Notes under the pieces: model-generated | Database searches by the model: none | What the model was told of the DNA's origin: nothing | The model's input: only the letters and a program-made list of their open reading frames with translations | NCBI GenBank assembly: GCA_003156805.1 | Contig: PMHV01000007.1 | Coordinates: 62,155-126,154, forward strand | DNA from: Acidobacteriaceae bacterium | GTDB taxonomy: Bacteria > Acidobacteriota > Terriglobia > Terriglobales > Acidobacteriaceae | Direction: 5' to 3' | DNA length: 64,000 bases | Part shown: one piece after another, positions 1-9,389 of the stretch | Layout of the letters: each line of letters opens with the position of its first letter | Position numbering within the stretch: the first letter of the stretch is position 1 | Made by a program: the position numbers and the translations under genes

Positions 1-86
1 TGGTAACCGTAGCGATGCGCGCGAGATCCCTCGTCCCGCTGGTAAAAGCGCGGGGCTTCGGGATGACGCCGATAGGATGACGTTCT
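1..86. other. Intergenic stretch with imperfect palindrome
   Basis: No gene is seen here. Bases 26-64 form an imperfect GC-rich palindrome (ATCCC at 26-30 against GGGAT at 60-64, and CGCT/AGCG around a six-base loop at 37-50). It could be a repeat element or the end of an upstream transcript; the window is cut on the left, so this cannot be decided. Confidence 0.3.
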
Positions 87-1388
87 TTGGCAAAAGCCAG
101 TGATCCGGGAATTGAAGCCGCCGTTGTTTCCCGCCTGATGTGGCGGCTGATGCCGTTTCTGTTTCTTCTCTATATCGTTGCCTACCTGGACCGCATCAAT
201 GTGAGTTTTGCCTTTCTCGAGATGCGGGAACAACTTCATCTCAGCGACCGGGCGTATGGGCGGGCAGCGGGAATGTTTTTTGCCGGATACTTTTTCTTTC
301 AGGTGCCGAGCAATCTGGCGCTGGAACGCGTGGGTGTGCGGCGGTGGATCACCGGCTTGATGGTGGTGTGGGGAGTGGTTTCGTGCGGGATGATTTTTGT
401 GCGCGGACCGATGAGCTTTTACGCGCTGCGATTTCTGCTGGGCGCAGCGGAGGCTGGGTTTTTTCCCGGGATGATGCTTTATTTGAGGCGGTGGTTTCCG
501 GCGGGAGCGCGGGCGCGCGCGGTGGCGTGGTTTATGACGGCGAATCCGCTGGCGGGGGTGGTGGGCAGTCCGATTTCAGGAGGGTTGCTGGGGTTGCACG
601 GCGGAGGGTTGGCGGGATGGCAGTGGCTGTTCGTGATGGAAGGATTGCCGGCAATTGTGCTGGGAGCCTCGGTGTATTGGGTGCTGACGGATAGTCCGAA
701 GGACGCGAAGTGGTTGACGGAGGATCAGCGTGGCTGGCTGATAGAGAATTTGCAGCGGGAACGACAGGCGAATTCCGGGCTGGAGCGGGACAGTGTGTGG
801 AAAGTGCTGGCGAGTGGAAGAATATGGTTGCTGTCGCTGCTATTTTTTGGCGTGCCCGCTTGCATGTATGGGGTAACGCTGTGGTTGCCGAGCGTGATCC
901 GAGGTTTGGCGGGGCTGAGTTATTTTGCGGTTGGGGTGGTGGCGGTGATTCCGTTCCTGGCGACGGCCGTGGCCATGGTGCTGGTGGGAATGCATTCGGA
1001 CCGCTCGGGCGAACGGCGGTGGCACACGGCGTTGCCGGCATTTGCGGGAGCGGCTGGGCTGGCGTTGGCGGCGTATAGCGGGTCGACGGTACCGGTGATT
1101 TTTGGAATGAGCGTGGCCATGATGGGAGCAGAGTCGGTGGTGGGGCCATTCTGGGCGATGGCAACGTCGAAGATGAGTGCGAGCGGAGCGGCGGCGGGGA
1201 TTGCGGCGATCAATTCGATTTCGAACCTGGGAGGGTATTTCGGGCCCTACATTATTGGGTTGGTGCGCTCGGCGAATGGAGGGTTTCGCGGAGGGCTGCT
1301 GGCGATTGGGGCGACGCTGGTGGTGAGTGGGGGGATTGCGGTGGTGGTGGGGCGGGGAACGAACGTGGCGGGCGGGAGTTCGGTCTGA
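87..1388 (+). CDS. MFS transporter, anion:cation symporter-like
   Basis: A 433-residue inner-membrane transporter of the major facilitator superfamily. About twelve hydrophobic segments span the protein. 'YLDRINVSFAF' near residues 33-43 and 'FLLGAAEAGFFPGMMLYLRRW' near residue 115 are typical of the anion:cation symporter (ACS) branch, whose members take up organic acids such as tartrate, phthalate or sugar acids. The substrate cannot be read from sequence. The first start in frame is TTG at 87; ATG at 138 (residue 18, just before the first membrane helix) is an alternative. It lies 103 bases upstream of the acyl/lipid cluster on the same strand, but nothing shows that it belongs to it. Confidence 0.85.
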   Translation: MAKASDPGIEAAVVSRLMWRLMPFLFLLYIVAYLDRINVSFAFLEMREQLHLSDRAYGRAAGMFFAGYFFFQVPSNLALERVGVRRWITGLMVVWGVVSCGMIFVRGPMSFYALRFLLGAAEAGFFPGMMLYLRRWFPAGARARAVAWFMTANPLAGVVGSPISGGLLGLHGGGLAGWQWLFVMEGLPAIVLGASVYWVLTDSPKDAKWLTEDQRGWLIENLQRERQANSGLERDSVWKVLASGRIWLLSLLFFGVPACMYGVTLWLPSVIRGLAGLSYFAVGVVAVIPFLATAVAMVLVGMHSDRSGERRWHTALPAFAGAAGLALAAYSGSTVPVIFGMSVAMMGAESVVGPFWAMATSKMSASGAAAGIAAINSISNLGGYFGPYIIGLVRSANGGFRGGLLAIGATLVVSGGIAVVVGRGTNVAGGSSV

Positions 1389-1491
1389 GCGACCGGCAAA
1401 CGGTGCGGTTTCGTGGATTTGCGGGGATTGTTTACAATAGAAGATTCGTCCGCCCGGAGGACGGGAATCTGTCTGCTGGGCGAAGATTAAA

Positions 1492-3819
1492 TTGGAACAG
1501 CCAAACCACAATCCCAGCACGTCCCCCAGCGTGTACTGGCGCGTGGAGGGGAGCCTGCTTGACCTGACCGTGGTCGAGCCGGTGGCGTTTTTTACCTGGA
1601 ACGCGCAGACCTTCGCGGAGCGGTTCCGGCGGCGAGGGCAGATTTTTCTGATGGCGGCGCTGCGGCCGCTGCTGTACTCGACGAACCGCAAGTTCGCGAC
1701 CCGCGCCATGCACACCGTTTTGCGGGGCGTGACTCGCGACCGCCTGGATCTGCTGGGCGAAGAATACTTCCAATACAAACTGAAGCCGCGGTTGAAGACG
1801 CGGGGCGTCGAGAAGGTGCAGGAACTGGTGCGCGCGGGCGCCGACGTGGTGCTGGTGAGTCAGGGTTTGGATCATGTGATGAAGCCGCTGGCGCGGCATT
1901 TGGGGGTGAAGCGGGTGGTAGCGAACCGGTTGGATTTCCGCGACGGAGTGGCCACGGGAAGACTGCTGGACCCGGTGATCCGGCCGCGGGGAGCGTTTGC
2001 GCGCATCCAGGATGAGCAACCGGATGGGAGGCGCGCTCCGAAGACATTGGCGAGGCAACTGGATATTTCGGTGGAGAGTTTGCGGGCGGCGGTGATTCCG
2101 GCGGCGCGGCAGGCTGCGGTTGCGGAGCGTCCGGTGGTGCATTTTGAGGGGCAGAGACAACGGGCGGCGTTTTCGGTGCGGCGGGCGCTCGAAGGCAGGC
2201 GCGTCCTGCTGATCGGCGTGACCGGATTTATTGGCAAGGTTTGGCTGGCGAACACACTGATGGATTTGCCGAAGATTGGGCGGATTTATTTGCTGATCCG
2301 GCGGCAGAAATCGAATCCGGCGGAGCAGCGCTTTGAAAAGATGGTGGAAGATTCGCCGGTATTCGATCCGCTATTTGAAAGGTATGGAGCGGGACTGGCG
2401 GATTTTCTGCGCGACAAGGTGGAAGTGATCGAAGGCGATGTAACCCAGGCGGAGCTGGGGTTTTCGCCGGAGTTAGCGCGGAGGCTGCAGAGGGACTTGG
2501 ACTTGGTGGTGAACAGCTCGGGGTTAACGGATTTCAATCCGGATTTGCGCGACGCGCTGGCCACTAACACGGATGCGGCGGTGAGCATCCTGGAGTTTGT
2601 GCGGGGAACGGATCACGCAGGGCTGCTGCATTTATCGACGTGCTATGTGGCGGGCGAACGCGATGGGCGAGTGACGGAGAAGCTGACTCCGAATTACAAC
2701 CCGCATCACTTGCCGGAATTTGACGCGGAACGCGAGTGGCAAGCGCTGCATGAGTTGATCGAGCACGCGGAGGCTCAGGCGGAGAGCGCGGAAGTGAGCG
2801 CGGGATTGACCAAACAGGCGCTGGCCAGGGAACATGCCGCCAGAGATTTGCAGGGCGCGGCGCTGGAGAATCAAGTGCGCAAGAATCGCATCCGCTGGCT
2901 GAAGACGCACCTGACCGAAGCCGGTTCGCAGCGGGCGAAGGAATTGGGTTGGCCGAATACTTATACGCTGACCAAGAGCCTGGCGGAGTCGCTGATTGCG
3001 AAACATGGCGAGGGGCTGCCCATTGCAGTGGTGCGTCCGGCAATTGTGGAGACTTCGGTGGCCAAGCCGTTTGTAGGTTGGAACGAGGGGATCAATACGT
3101 CGGCTTCGCTTTCGTATTTGTTGGGGACTTATTTCCGGCAACTGCCGTCGAATGAAAGCAAGCGGCTGGATATTCTTCCTGTGGACGCAGTGTGCGCGGG
3201 AATGACGCTGATTGCGGCGGCGATTGTGGAGCGGCGGCACGACCGGCTGTATCAACTGGCGACTTCAGTGACGAATCCGTGCGACATGGGACGGTCGATT
3301 GAATTGACCTCGCTGGCGCACCGCAAACATTACCGGGCGCAGGAGGGGCTGGAAGCATGGCTGCGGCTGCGCTTTGATGCGATTCCCGTATCGAAGACGC
3401 GCTATAACCGCATGTCGGCGCCGGCGCAGAAGGCGATTGTGAAGTCGATTCAGCGGGTGATGGCGCCGCTGCCGTTGAAGAAGACGCCGCTGGCGAAGGC
3501 CGAACGCAATCTGGAGCGGGTGGAAAAACTGATCGAATTGTTCGAGCCGTTCATTTTGCTGAACGAGCACGACTTTGCCGCCGACAATGTGGAGAAACTT
3601 TCACATGCGCTGGTCGAGGACGAGCGGGAACAGTTCGGATACGAGGCGCGGTCGCTGGATTGGTGGGATTATTGGATCAATGTGCATATCCCGGCGCTGC
3701 GGCGCTGGACGTATCCGCTGATCGAGGGCAGGCCGCTGGAGGCGCGTGCGCCGAGGAGCTTGCATCTGGCGGGAAATGGGGAGACGGTGAGGACGGGAAC
3801 GAACGGGCGGACGTGGTGA
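1492..3819 (+). CDS. Fatty acyl-CoA/ACP reductase (SDR) with degenerate N-terminal HAD-like domain
   Basis: A 775-residue two-domain protein. Residues ~13-205 resemble a HAD-IB phosphatase (DxDGT region, then 'VVLVSQGLDHVMKPLARHLG' and 'VVANRLDFRDGVATGRL'), but the nucleophile motif reads WRVEGSL (16-22), so the catalytic aspartate is replaced by arginine. Residues ~230-775 are an extended SDR of the fatty acyl reductase/male-sterility type: dinucleotide motif GVTGFIG at 242-248, catalytic Y491 and K495 in 'YTLTK', then a FAR-type C-terminal part. By family this domain reduces acyl thioesters to aldehyde or alcohol with NAD(P)H. Translation appears to start at TTG 1492 (stop upstream at 1438-1440, no ATG or GTG between); the ribosome site is weak. 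First gene of the acyl/lipid cluster. Confidence 0.8.
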   Translation: MEQPNHNPSTSPSVYWRVEGSLLDLTVVEPVAFFTWNAQTFAERFRRRGQIFLMAALRPLLYSTNRKFATRAMHTVLRGVTRDRLDLLGEEYFQYKLKPRLKTRGVEKVQELVRAGADVVLVSQGLDHVMKPLARHLGVKRVVANRLDFRDGVATGRLLDPVIRPRGAFARIQDEQPDGRRAPKTLARQLDISVESLRAAVIPAARQAAVAERPVVHFEGQRQRAAFSVRRALEGRRVLLIGVTGFIGKVWLANTLMDLPKIGRIYLLIRRQKSNPAEQRFEKMVEDSPVFDPLFERYGAGLADFLRDKVEVIEGDVTQAELGFSPELARRLQRDLDLVVNSSGLTDFNPDLRDALATNTDAAVSILEFVRGTDHAGLLHLSTCYVAGERDGRVTEKLTPNYNPHHLPEFDAEREWQALHELIEHAEAQAESAEVSAGLTKQALAREHAARDLQGAALENQVRKNRIRWLKTHLTEAGSQRAKELGWPNTYTLTKSLAESLIAKHGEGLPIAVVRPAIVETSVAKPFVGWNEGINTSASLSYLLGTYFRQLPSNESKRLDILPVDAVCAGMTLIAAAIVERRHDRLYQLATSVTNPCDMGRSIELTSLAHRKHYRAQEGLEAWLRLRFDAIPVSKTRYNRMSAPAQKAIVKSIQRVMAPLPLKKTPLAKAERNLERVEKLIELFEPFILLNEHDFAADNVEKLSHALVEDEREQFGYEARSLDWWDYWINVHIPALRRWTYPLIEGRPLEARAPRSLHLAGNGETVRTGTNGRTW

Positions 3820-3828
3820 TATTAGGCA

Positions 3829-3900
3829 TTTCAGGGGCTGAAGCCCATTTGTAGAAAGGACGATCATCGCAGCGCTGAAGCGCTGCGCCACCCAAAAGCT
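3829..3900. repeat. REP-like element with two GCT-GA-AGC palindromes
   Basis: The 115-base gap between the two reductase genes holds two perfect palindromes of the same design: GGGCT-GA-AGCCC at 3835-3846 and GCAGCGCT-GA-AGCGCTGC at 3869-3886. The shared core GCTGAAGC and the spacing are what a REP-type intergenic element would look like. There is no T-tract, so a classical terminator is unlikely. Only this copy was noticed in the window. Confidence 0.55.
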
Positions 3901-3934
3901 ACTCATATCGGTGGTGGGAAGACGCGGAATCGGA

Positions 3935-5068
3935 ATGGCAATTTTTCTGACGGGATCGACGGGGTACATTGGGGCGCATGTGGCGGCGAATCTGCTGCAG
4001 GATCACGGCGCGGCATTGAATGTGCTGGTGCGCGCGCGCGATGCGCGGGAGGCAGAGTTGCGATTGTGGCAGGCTCTGCAATTGCATCTGGACTTCGCCA
4101 GGTTTTATGAGCACCTGCAGACCCAGGTACGAGTCTTCTGCGGAGATTTGACTTCGCCCGGATTTGGACTGGCGCGCGACGAATACGACCGGCTGGTACA
4201 CACCACGGATTCGGTGATCCACTGCGCGGCGTCGCTGAACCGGAAGTCGGAGAAGAGCTGTTTGAACGTAAACTTGCGCGGCACGCTGGAAGTGCTGACC
4301 CTGGCGCGGCATGCGGAACATTATCATGGGCTGCGGCGCTTCAGCGAAGTGAGCACGGTGGCGGTCGCCGGGAAGCGCAGCAATGAAGTGGTGACGGAAG
4401 AGGGGGCCATCGAGTGGGACCGGTCGGACTACGATCCGTATGCGCGGACCAAGAAATTCTGCGAGCACATGACGCAGGTGTTGCTGCCGGAGACGCCGAA
4501 GACGGTCTTCCGGCCGAGCATCGTGCTGGGCGACAGCCGTTATCCTGAGACCACGCAGTTCGACATGGTAAAGGCGTTTGTGTTTCTGGCCGGGCTGCCG
4601 GTGCTGCCGTTTCGGTCCACGGACAAGATCGATATCGTGAACGTGGACTTCGTGGCGAATGCGATTGCCACGCTGCATCAGAAGGATCAGCCGGAGCATG
4701 AGATTTATCATCTTTCGTCGGGGGTTTCGGCGCAAACATTTCGTGAGATCACCCGTGCGCTGGCCGCGGCGCAGAACAAGCGGGCACCGGTATTTGTGCC
4801 GATCGTGGAGAAGCCGTTTGCAGGCGGAGTGAATTTTCTTTCGAGCCGGAAAGGCACGGTCGGGCATGGCGCTTCGCTGCTGAAAGTGTTTCTGCCGTAT
4901 CTGGTGTGGAATACGGTGTTTGATAACACGCGAGTAACGGCGGAGTTGGGCAAGAAGCCGGCGCGCTTCTCGGACTATTGCTTTCCGCTATTGAAGTTCA
5001 GCCGCGAGAATCAGTTTGCGTATCGGTATCAGCCCTGGCCGGCAAAGGCGGGAGGGTCGGCGGCATGA
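3935..5068 (+). CDS. Extended SDR / thioester-reductase-like NAD(P)-dependent oxidoreductase
   Basis: A 377-residue NAD(P)-binding Rossmann protein. '[13 protein letters not shown]' at the very N-terminus carries the TGxxGxxG cofactor motif, and Y169 and K173 in 'YARTK' are the SDR catalytic pair. The overall pattern (RxxA...D, 'VIHCAASLN', 'RPSIVLGDS', '[12 protein letters not shown]') matches extended SDRs of the thioester-reductase/NAD-epimerase group. GTG at 3911 is also in frame, but ATG 3935 puts the Rossmann strand at the usual position. Its stop overlaps the next start (ATGA at 5065-5068), so it is probably translationally coupled to the pyruvyl transferase-like gene. A reducing step on an acyl thioester or a sugar are both possible. 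Confidence 0.75.
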   Translation: MAIFLTGSTGYIGAHVAANLLQDHGAALNVLVRARDAREAELRLWQALQLHLDFARFYEHLQTQVRVFCGDLTSPGFGLARDEYDRLVHTTDSVIHCAASLNRKSEKSCLNVNLRGTLEVLTLARHAEHYHGLRRFSEVSTVAVAGKRSNEVVTEEGAIEWDRSDYDPYARTKKFCEHMTQVLLPETPKTVFRPSIVLGDSRYPETTQFDMVKAFVFLAGLPVLPFRSTDKIDIVNVDFVANAIATLHQKDQPEHEIYHLSSGVSAQTFREITRALAAAQNKRAPVFVPIVEKPFAGGVNFLSSRKGTVGHGASLLKVFLPYLVWNTVFDNTRVTAELGKKPARFSDYCFPLLKFSRENQFAYRYQPWPAKAGGSAA

Positions 5069-6474
5069 TGGACCTTATTCTGGAAGCGTGGGTGAGCAGC
5101 TCCATCGAGCGGGCCAAAGCGGGATGGATGCTGGGCGCGGGCAAGCGCTGGCAGCCGGGCGAGAAACTGAAGCTGCTGTTTGCCGGCTACAACGGAACGC
5201 GCAATATGGGGTCGGATGTGCGGGTGGAAGAGATGCTGCGGCAGATCCGTCACATTCTGCGCGCGGAGCGGGTGGAATTCAGTGTGATGAGCCAGAACTT
5301 CGAATTCTCGCGGGGATATTTTGAGGGCACCAAGCAGGTGCGTCTGCCGGATATTTTTCCGCCGTTTCTGGCCGACGAGGTTCCCCGGCACGATGGAGTG
5401 GTGGCGTGCGAAGGGTCGATGTTCAAGAGCAAGTTCGCCAACGCGCTGACCACGATGATGATCGGTTCGCTGGGCATTGCAGCGGCGCAGAATAAATTAT
5501 CCGTGGGCTATGGCGCGGAGGCGGGACAAATGGATCCGCTGGTGGCGAAGATGTGCGGGCGGTATTGCCGGAATTCTTTCGTCATTACGCGCAATGAGGA
5601 GTCGCGCGGCGTGCTGCGCGGACTTGGCGTGCCGACGGAACTGGGTACAGACACGGCATGGACGTTTGAGCCGCGTTCGCCGGAGTACGGGCAGAGCGTG
5701 CTGCGACAGGTGGGCTGGGACGGGCGGACACCGGTGCTGGTGGTGTGCCCGATCAATCCGTTTGAGTGGCCGGTGAAAGCGTCGGTGGCGAAGTATGCGC
5801 TGCGCAGTCTCACTGGAGTCTACAAAGATAGCCACTACCGCACCGTTTATTTTCATAACTCCGGGCCGGCGGCGGAACAGGCATACCAGAAATATCTGAC
5901 AGCGATTGCGAACGCCGTGAGTGCGTTTCGCAAGAACAAGAATGTTTTCGTCATTCTGGTGGCGACGGAGCGGCTGGATGCGCGACCGGCGAACCGCATC
6001 TCCGAGAAGCTGGGAGGCGTGCCGGTTCTGACCTCCGACCAGTACAACATGTATGAACTGGTAAGCATTCTGCGGGCGTGCCACATGATGGCCTCGTCGC
6101 GCTATCACGGGATTGTGACCTCGATGCCGGGGCTGGTGCCCTCGGCAGGGATCACGATGGATGAGCGTATCAGGAATCTGATGCGGGAGCGCGGGCATCT
6201 GGACTTGCTGATGAATGTGGACGATCCGGATCTGGAAGGAAAGCTGCTCGTGGCGTTGGAGAAGCTGAGTTGTGAGGGCGAGGCGATCGCGGCTGGGATT
6301 GCGCGGACCGTAGTGAAGAATTTGAAAGTGATGGCGCGGATGGGAGTGTACTTCGAGGAAGAAGTACAGCGGAGATATCCGGAATTCCCGACCCGCCATG
6401 GCGAGTGGAGCTGGGAGGATTATTTGCCGCCGATAAGCGCCCCGCTGCGGGAGTTGGTGGTGGCGTACAGCTAA
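5065..6474 (+). CDS. Polysaccharide pyruvyl transferase family protein
   Basis: A 469-residue cytoplasmic protein. '[20 protein letters not shown]' near residue 45, 'DTAWTF' near residue 194 and '[20 protein letters not shown]' near residue 350 fit the PS_pyruv_trans family, whose known members transfer pyruvate from phosphoenolpyruvate to make ketals on cell-surface sugars. ATG 5065 overlaps the stop of the upstream SDR gene and is followed at once by a second ATG. A longer in-frame extension to 4978 would run inside the SDR gene and is not favoured. Family members are usually found in exopolysaccharide loci; here the neighbours are acyl-activating and acyl-reducing enzymes, so the acceptor may be a glycolipid. 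That is an inference. Confidence 0.7.
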   Translation: MMDLILEAWVSSSIERAKAGWMLGAGKRWQPGEKLKLLFAGYNGTRNMGSDVRVEEMLRQIRHILRAERVEFSVMSQNFEFSRGYFEGTKQVRLPDIFPPFLADEVPRHDGVVACEGSMFKSKFANALTTMMIGSLGIAAAQNKLSVGYGAEAGQMDPLVAKMCGRYCRNSFVITRNEESRGVLRGLGVPTELGTDTAWTFEPRSPEYGQSVLRQVGWDGRTPVLVVCPINPFEWPVKASVAKYALRSLTGVYKDSHYRTVYFHNSGPAAEQAYQKYLTAIANAVSAFRKNKNVFVILVATERLDARPANRISEKLGGVPVLTSDQYNMYELVSILRACHMMASSRYHGIVTSMPGLVPSAGITMDERIRNLMRERGHLDLLMNVDDPDLEGKLLVALEKLSCEGEAIAAGIARTVVKNLKVMARMGVYFEEEVQRRYPEFPTRHGEWSWEDYLPPISAPLRELVVAYS

Positions 6475-6516
6475 GTTGAGTGGTCGTTCCGGCGCATAAC
6501 ACGGGTACGTACAAAG

Positions 6517-8187
6517 ATGCTTTTTCTCGGAGAAATCCTTTCGCAACTGAAAGCATCAGCCGACACGCGGATTCTCGCCGAAATTCGCGAGGACCAAGTT
6601 ACGGGCGTAACCGGCAGCGAGTTGCTGGAGTTGATCGGAGAAGCGAGGACCTTTCTTGCTGCGAAGGGATTGAAGAAAGGCGATCGCTGCGGATTGCTGG
6701 ATGCCAACAGCATCCGCTGGGTGGCGATGGATTTGGCCATCATGGCCGAGGGGCTGATCGTGGTGCCGCTGTACTCGCGCCAGGCTCCGGCGGAATTGGT
6801 CGCCATGATGAAGGATTGCACACCGTCGCTCGTGTGCTGCGGGGACGCGGCGCTGCGGGATAGGATTGTGGAGCAATGGGCGGACGCTCCGACGGCGTTC
6901 TTGTTCGACGAGATCTTTGGCGGAGTAGAAGGAGTGGCGCTACAGCGTCCGCAAGTGGAAAGCGATGATCCGGTGACGATCGTTTACACCTCGGGAACGT
7001 CAGGCGAGGCCAAGGGCGTGGCACTGACGGCAGCGAACGTGGGCTTCATGCTGGAGCGGACGAGCGGGCGGCTGGACGAGTTGATGGCGGGGGCGGCCGG
7101 ACCAGACCGCATCCTTCCCGGACAGGACCGCATCTTCCATTATCTGCCGTTCACATTTGCGGCTTCGTGGATTGCGCTGCTGACGTTTCTGAAGCGGCGG
7201 AGCCTGGTGACGCTGAACATGGATTTGACCAAGATCGCGGCCGACATGCGCGCCGTGGCTCCGGATTATTTTCTCAATGTGCCGCAATTGCTGGAGCGAA
7301 TGCGGCGCGCGGTGGATGAGCAACTGTGGCAGACGGGCGGCGTGGCCCTGGCAATTTATTCCAGGGCCAAAGGCGCATGGGCGCGTAAACACGAAAAGCG
7401 GCCAAAGTCTGGCGATAGCCTGTGGCTATGGCTGGCTGACAGGCTGGTATTTCCGACCATTCGCAAGAAAATGATCGGGTCCAACCTGCGGGCCCTGATC
7501 TGCGGGTCGGCTCCGCTGAATCCTGAAACGCAACTCTGGTTCCTGATGCTGGGGATTCGTGTGTTGCAGGTTTATGGGCTAACTGAGACTACCGCGATCT
7601 GCACCATGGACGATCCCAATCGCGTGGAAGTAGGGCGAGTGGGGCCGGCAATTACTGGGATGGAAATGAAGTTGGGAGAGAACGACGAGATTCTGGCTCG
7701 TGGACCGAACCTTTTTCCGGGATACTGGAATCGTCCGCAGCAGACCGCGGAAGCATTGCGGGACGGCTGGTTTCATACCGGCGACCAAGGCGAAGTGAAT
7801 GCGGCGGGGAATTGGCGGATTGTGGGCCGGGTAAAGAACCTGATTATTCTGGGGTCGGGGCACAAGATATCACCCGAGGCGGTGGAAGATGCTATCGGCA
7901 AGAATCTGACGGAGGCACAGCAGGTGGTGGTGGTGGGAAATGGGCGAGGATATCTTTCGGCTATTATTACGGGAACCGTGACCGAGGAGCAGGCGCAGGC
8001 AGCGCTGGACCGGGTAAATCGGGATCTGCCGCACTACAAGCAGGTGCGGGCGTTCCGCCTTCATACCGCGGCCTTCTCGATCGAAAGCGGGACCATGACG
8101 GTGAATGGAAAGCTGAAGCGGGACACAATTGCTGCGCAGATGAAGAACGAAATCGAGGAGATGTACCGGGTGAAGCAGGCGGGGTAA
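6517..8187 (+). CDS. AMP-forming long-chain acyl-CoA synthetase/ligase
   Basis: A 556-residue ANL-superfamily enzyme that activates a carboxylic acid, most likely a long-chain fatty acid, as the acyl-adenylate and passes it to CoA or an acyl carrier protein. Visible motifs are the P-loop 'YTSGTSGEAKG' near 157, 'YGLTETTA' near 352, 'GWFHTGDQG' near 418, the hinge 'KNLIILGSGHKISPEAVE' near 440 and the C-terminal 'NGKLKR' carrying the adenylation lysine. The layout resembles FadD/LACS enzymes. ATG 6517 follows the pyruvyl transferase-like gene by 42 bases. A second, different ligase lies 1.4 kb downstream with an ACP between them, so one may serve CoA and the other the ACP. Confidence 0.85.
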   Translation: MLFLGEILSQLKASADTRILAEIREDQVTGVTGSELLELIGEARTFLAAKGLKKGDRCGLLDANSIRWVAMDLAIMAEGLIVVPLYSRQAPAELVAMMKDCTPSLVCCGDAALRDRIVEQWADAPTAFLFDEIFGGVEGVALQRPQVESDDPVTIVYTSGTSGEAKGVALTAANVGFMLERTSGRLDELMAGAAGPDRILPGQDRIFHYLPFTFAASWIALLTFLKRRSLVTLNMDLTKIAADMRAVAPDYFLNVPQLLERMRRAVDEQLWQTGGVALAIYSRAKGAWARKHEKRPKSGDSLWLWLADRLVFPTIRKKMIGSNLRALICGSAPLNPETQLWFLMLGIRVLQVYGLTETTAICTMDDPNRVEVGRVGPAITGMEMKLGENDEILARGPNLFPGYWNRPQQTAEALRDGWFHTGDQGEVNAAGNWRIVGRVKNLIILGSGHKISPEAVEDAIGKNLTEAQQVVVVGNGRGYLSAIITGTVTEEQAQAALDRVNRDLPHYKQVRAFRLHTAAFSIESGTMTVNGKLKRDTIAAQMKNEIEEMYRVKQAG

Positions 8188-8238
8188 CGCCGGTGTTCTC
8201 GGCACGGATGAGTGGAGCGTGACGGTGCTACATCAGCC

Positions 8239-9042
8239 ATGAATAAATTTCGCGGGCAGGCGCTATCGTGGGAGCTGAAACGCGGCGTCATCGAGCTGGC
8301 GCTCCACCGCGAGCCGTGCAACGAGTTGGGCTCGCTGGCGCTGGGAGAATTCGAGGAGTTCGCAACGAGACTCGATGCGATGCAGCGGGAAGCGCATGCG
8401 CTGATTGTCTATAGCGAGTTGAAGCCGGGTTTTTGCGCGGGAGCGGATTTGCGCGAGCTCTACCAGCGGTCGCAGGCCATGGAAAAGCGGGAGGCAGTGA
8501 AAGGCGTCCGCAATTTTCTAGAGCGAATTCATCGCGTGCTGAACCATATTGATGACTCGCCGTTGACGACGATTGCGGCGGTGCATGGAGTGACATTTGG
8601 TGGAGGTTTTGAACTGGCGCTCGCCTGCGATGTGATTATCGCCGACAAGATGGCGCGGTTTTGTTTTCCCGAGCTGCGGCTGGGGCTCATCCCAGGGTTC
8701 GGTGGGATTCCGCGTCTGAAACGCGATTTGGGCAATGCGGTGGTGCGAGATCTGTTGCTGACGGGGCGCAGCTTCAACGCGACGAAAGCGCAGCAGGTCG
8801 GTTTGGTAAGCCAAGTGGTGGGCGAGGGCGAAGCGTTGCGCGCGGCGCGGGCTACGGCGCTGCAGTTGGGGAAGTTTGACCGGGCGACGGCAGCCGCGGC
8901 GAAGAAGTTCATCAAACCGATTCCGCACGAAGAGCTGCGGCGCGAGATCGATCTATTCTGCGAGTTATTCAGTCAGCCGGCGGTTGAAGCGGGCTTGAAG
9001 AAGTTTGTGGAGAGCACGGACGCGCAGCCGTATCTGCCTTAG
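8239..9042 (+). CDS. Enoyl-CoA hydratase/isomerase (crotonase) family protein
   Basis: A 267-residue crotonase. The two oxyanion-hole segments 'GFCAGADL' and 'GVTFGGGFELALACD' and the glutamate-bearing 'FPELRLGLIPGFGGIPRL' are intact, so hydratase or isomerase chemistry on an acyl thioester is expected. GTG 8212 is in frame, but ATG 8239 starts directly before the conserved first strand and is preferred. It sits 51 bases after the first acyl ligase and 97 bases before the ACP. In this setting it could hydrate, dehydrate or isomerise an acyl intermediate, or act on an unrelated beta-oxidation substrate; sequence alone does not say which. Confidence 0.85.
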   Translation: MNKFRGQALSWELKRGVIELALHREPCNELGSLALGEFEEFATRLDAMQREAHALIVYSELKPGFCAGADLRELYQRSQAMEKREAVKGVRNFLERIHRVLNHIDDSPLTTIAAVHGVTFGGGFELALACDVIIADKMARFCFPELRLGLIPGFGGIPRLKRDLGNAVVRDLLLTGRSFNATKAQQVGLVSQVVGEGEALRAARATALQLGKFDRATAAAAKKFIKPIPHEELRREIDLFCELFSQPAVEAGLKKFVESTDAQPYLP

Positions 9043-9139
9043 AGAGTGCGGAGTGGCGAGTACGAGTACTGGGTGGGAAACAGATTCTTCACGGCCGAAG
9101 GCTGTTTGGAAGGACAAGATTGGTTCAGAGTTGATCCCG

Positions 9140-9382
9140 ATGTCTACTGTGGAAAAAACTCTCGATGAAATCCTGAATTTGGCGGCAGCGCACTTTAAGG
9201 TGCCCCGAGAAAAACTCGTTCCCGACGACGACTTTTTTAAGACGCTGGGCATTGACAGCCTGCAGACGCTCGACCTGCTGACCAAGCTGGAGAATCACTT
9301 TCATGTCGAGTTGCCTGATTATGAACTGCAAGGGGTTTCGGATTTCCGTACCTTGGCGAGAAAGATTCAGGCCAGGCTCTAG
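9140..9382 (+). CDS. Stand-alone acyl carrier protein
   Basis: An 80-residue acidic carrier protein. 'GIDSL' with S40 as the 4'-phosphopantetheine attachment site lies where expected for an ACP, after 'DDDFFKTL', and the helix pattern (residues 4-17, 40-54, 70-79) fits the four-helix fold. The start is ATG 9140; a longer frame from 9005 overlaps the crotonase and adds unrelated residues. It is not the housekeeping acpP by context, since no fab genes are near. It lies between a crotonase and an acyl-adenylating enzyme, so it likely carries the acyl chain handled by this cluster. Confidence 0.88.
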   Translation: MSTVEKTLDEILNLAAAHFKVPREKLVPDDDFFKTLGIDSLQTLDLLTKLENHFHVELPDYELQGVSDFRTLARKIQARL

Positions 9383-9389
9383 CGAGGAC

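Noticed and set aside
840-1778. 312-residue open frame on the minus strand
   Set aside because: It lies opposite the MFS transporter and the start of the acyl reductase, is rich in Arg/His/Pro as antisense frames of GC-rich genes are, and shows no domain.
3899-4867. 322-residue open frame on the minus strand
   Set aside because: Antisense to the SDR gene, which has complete family motifs; composition is typical of a shadow frame.
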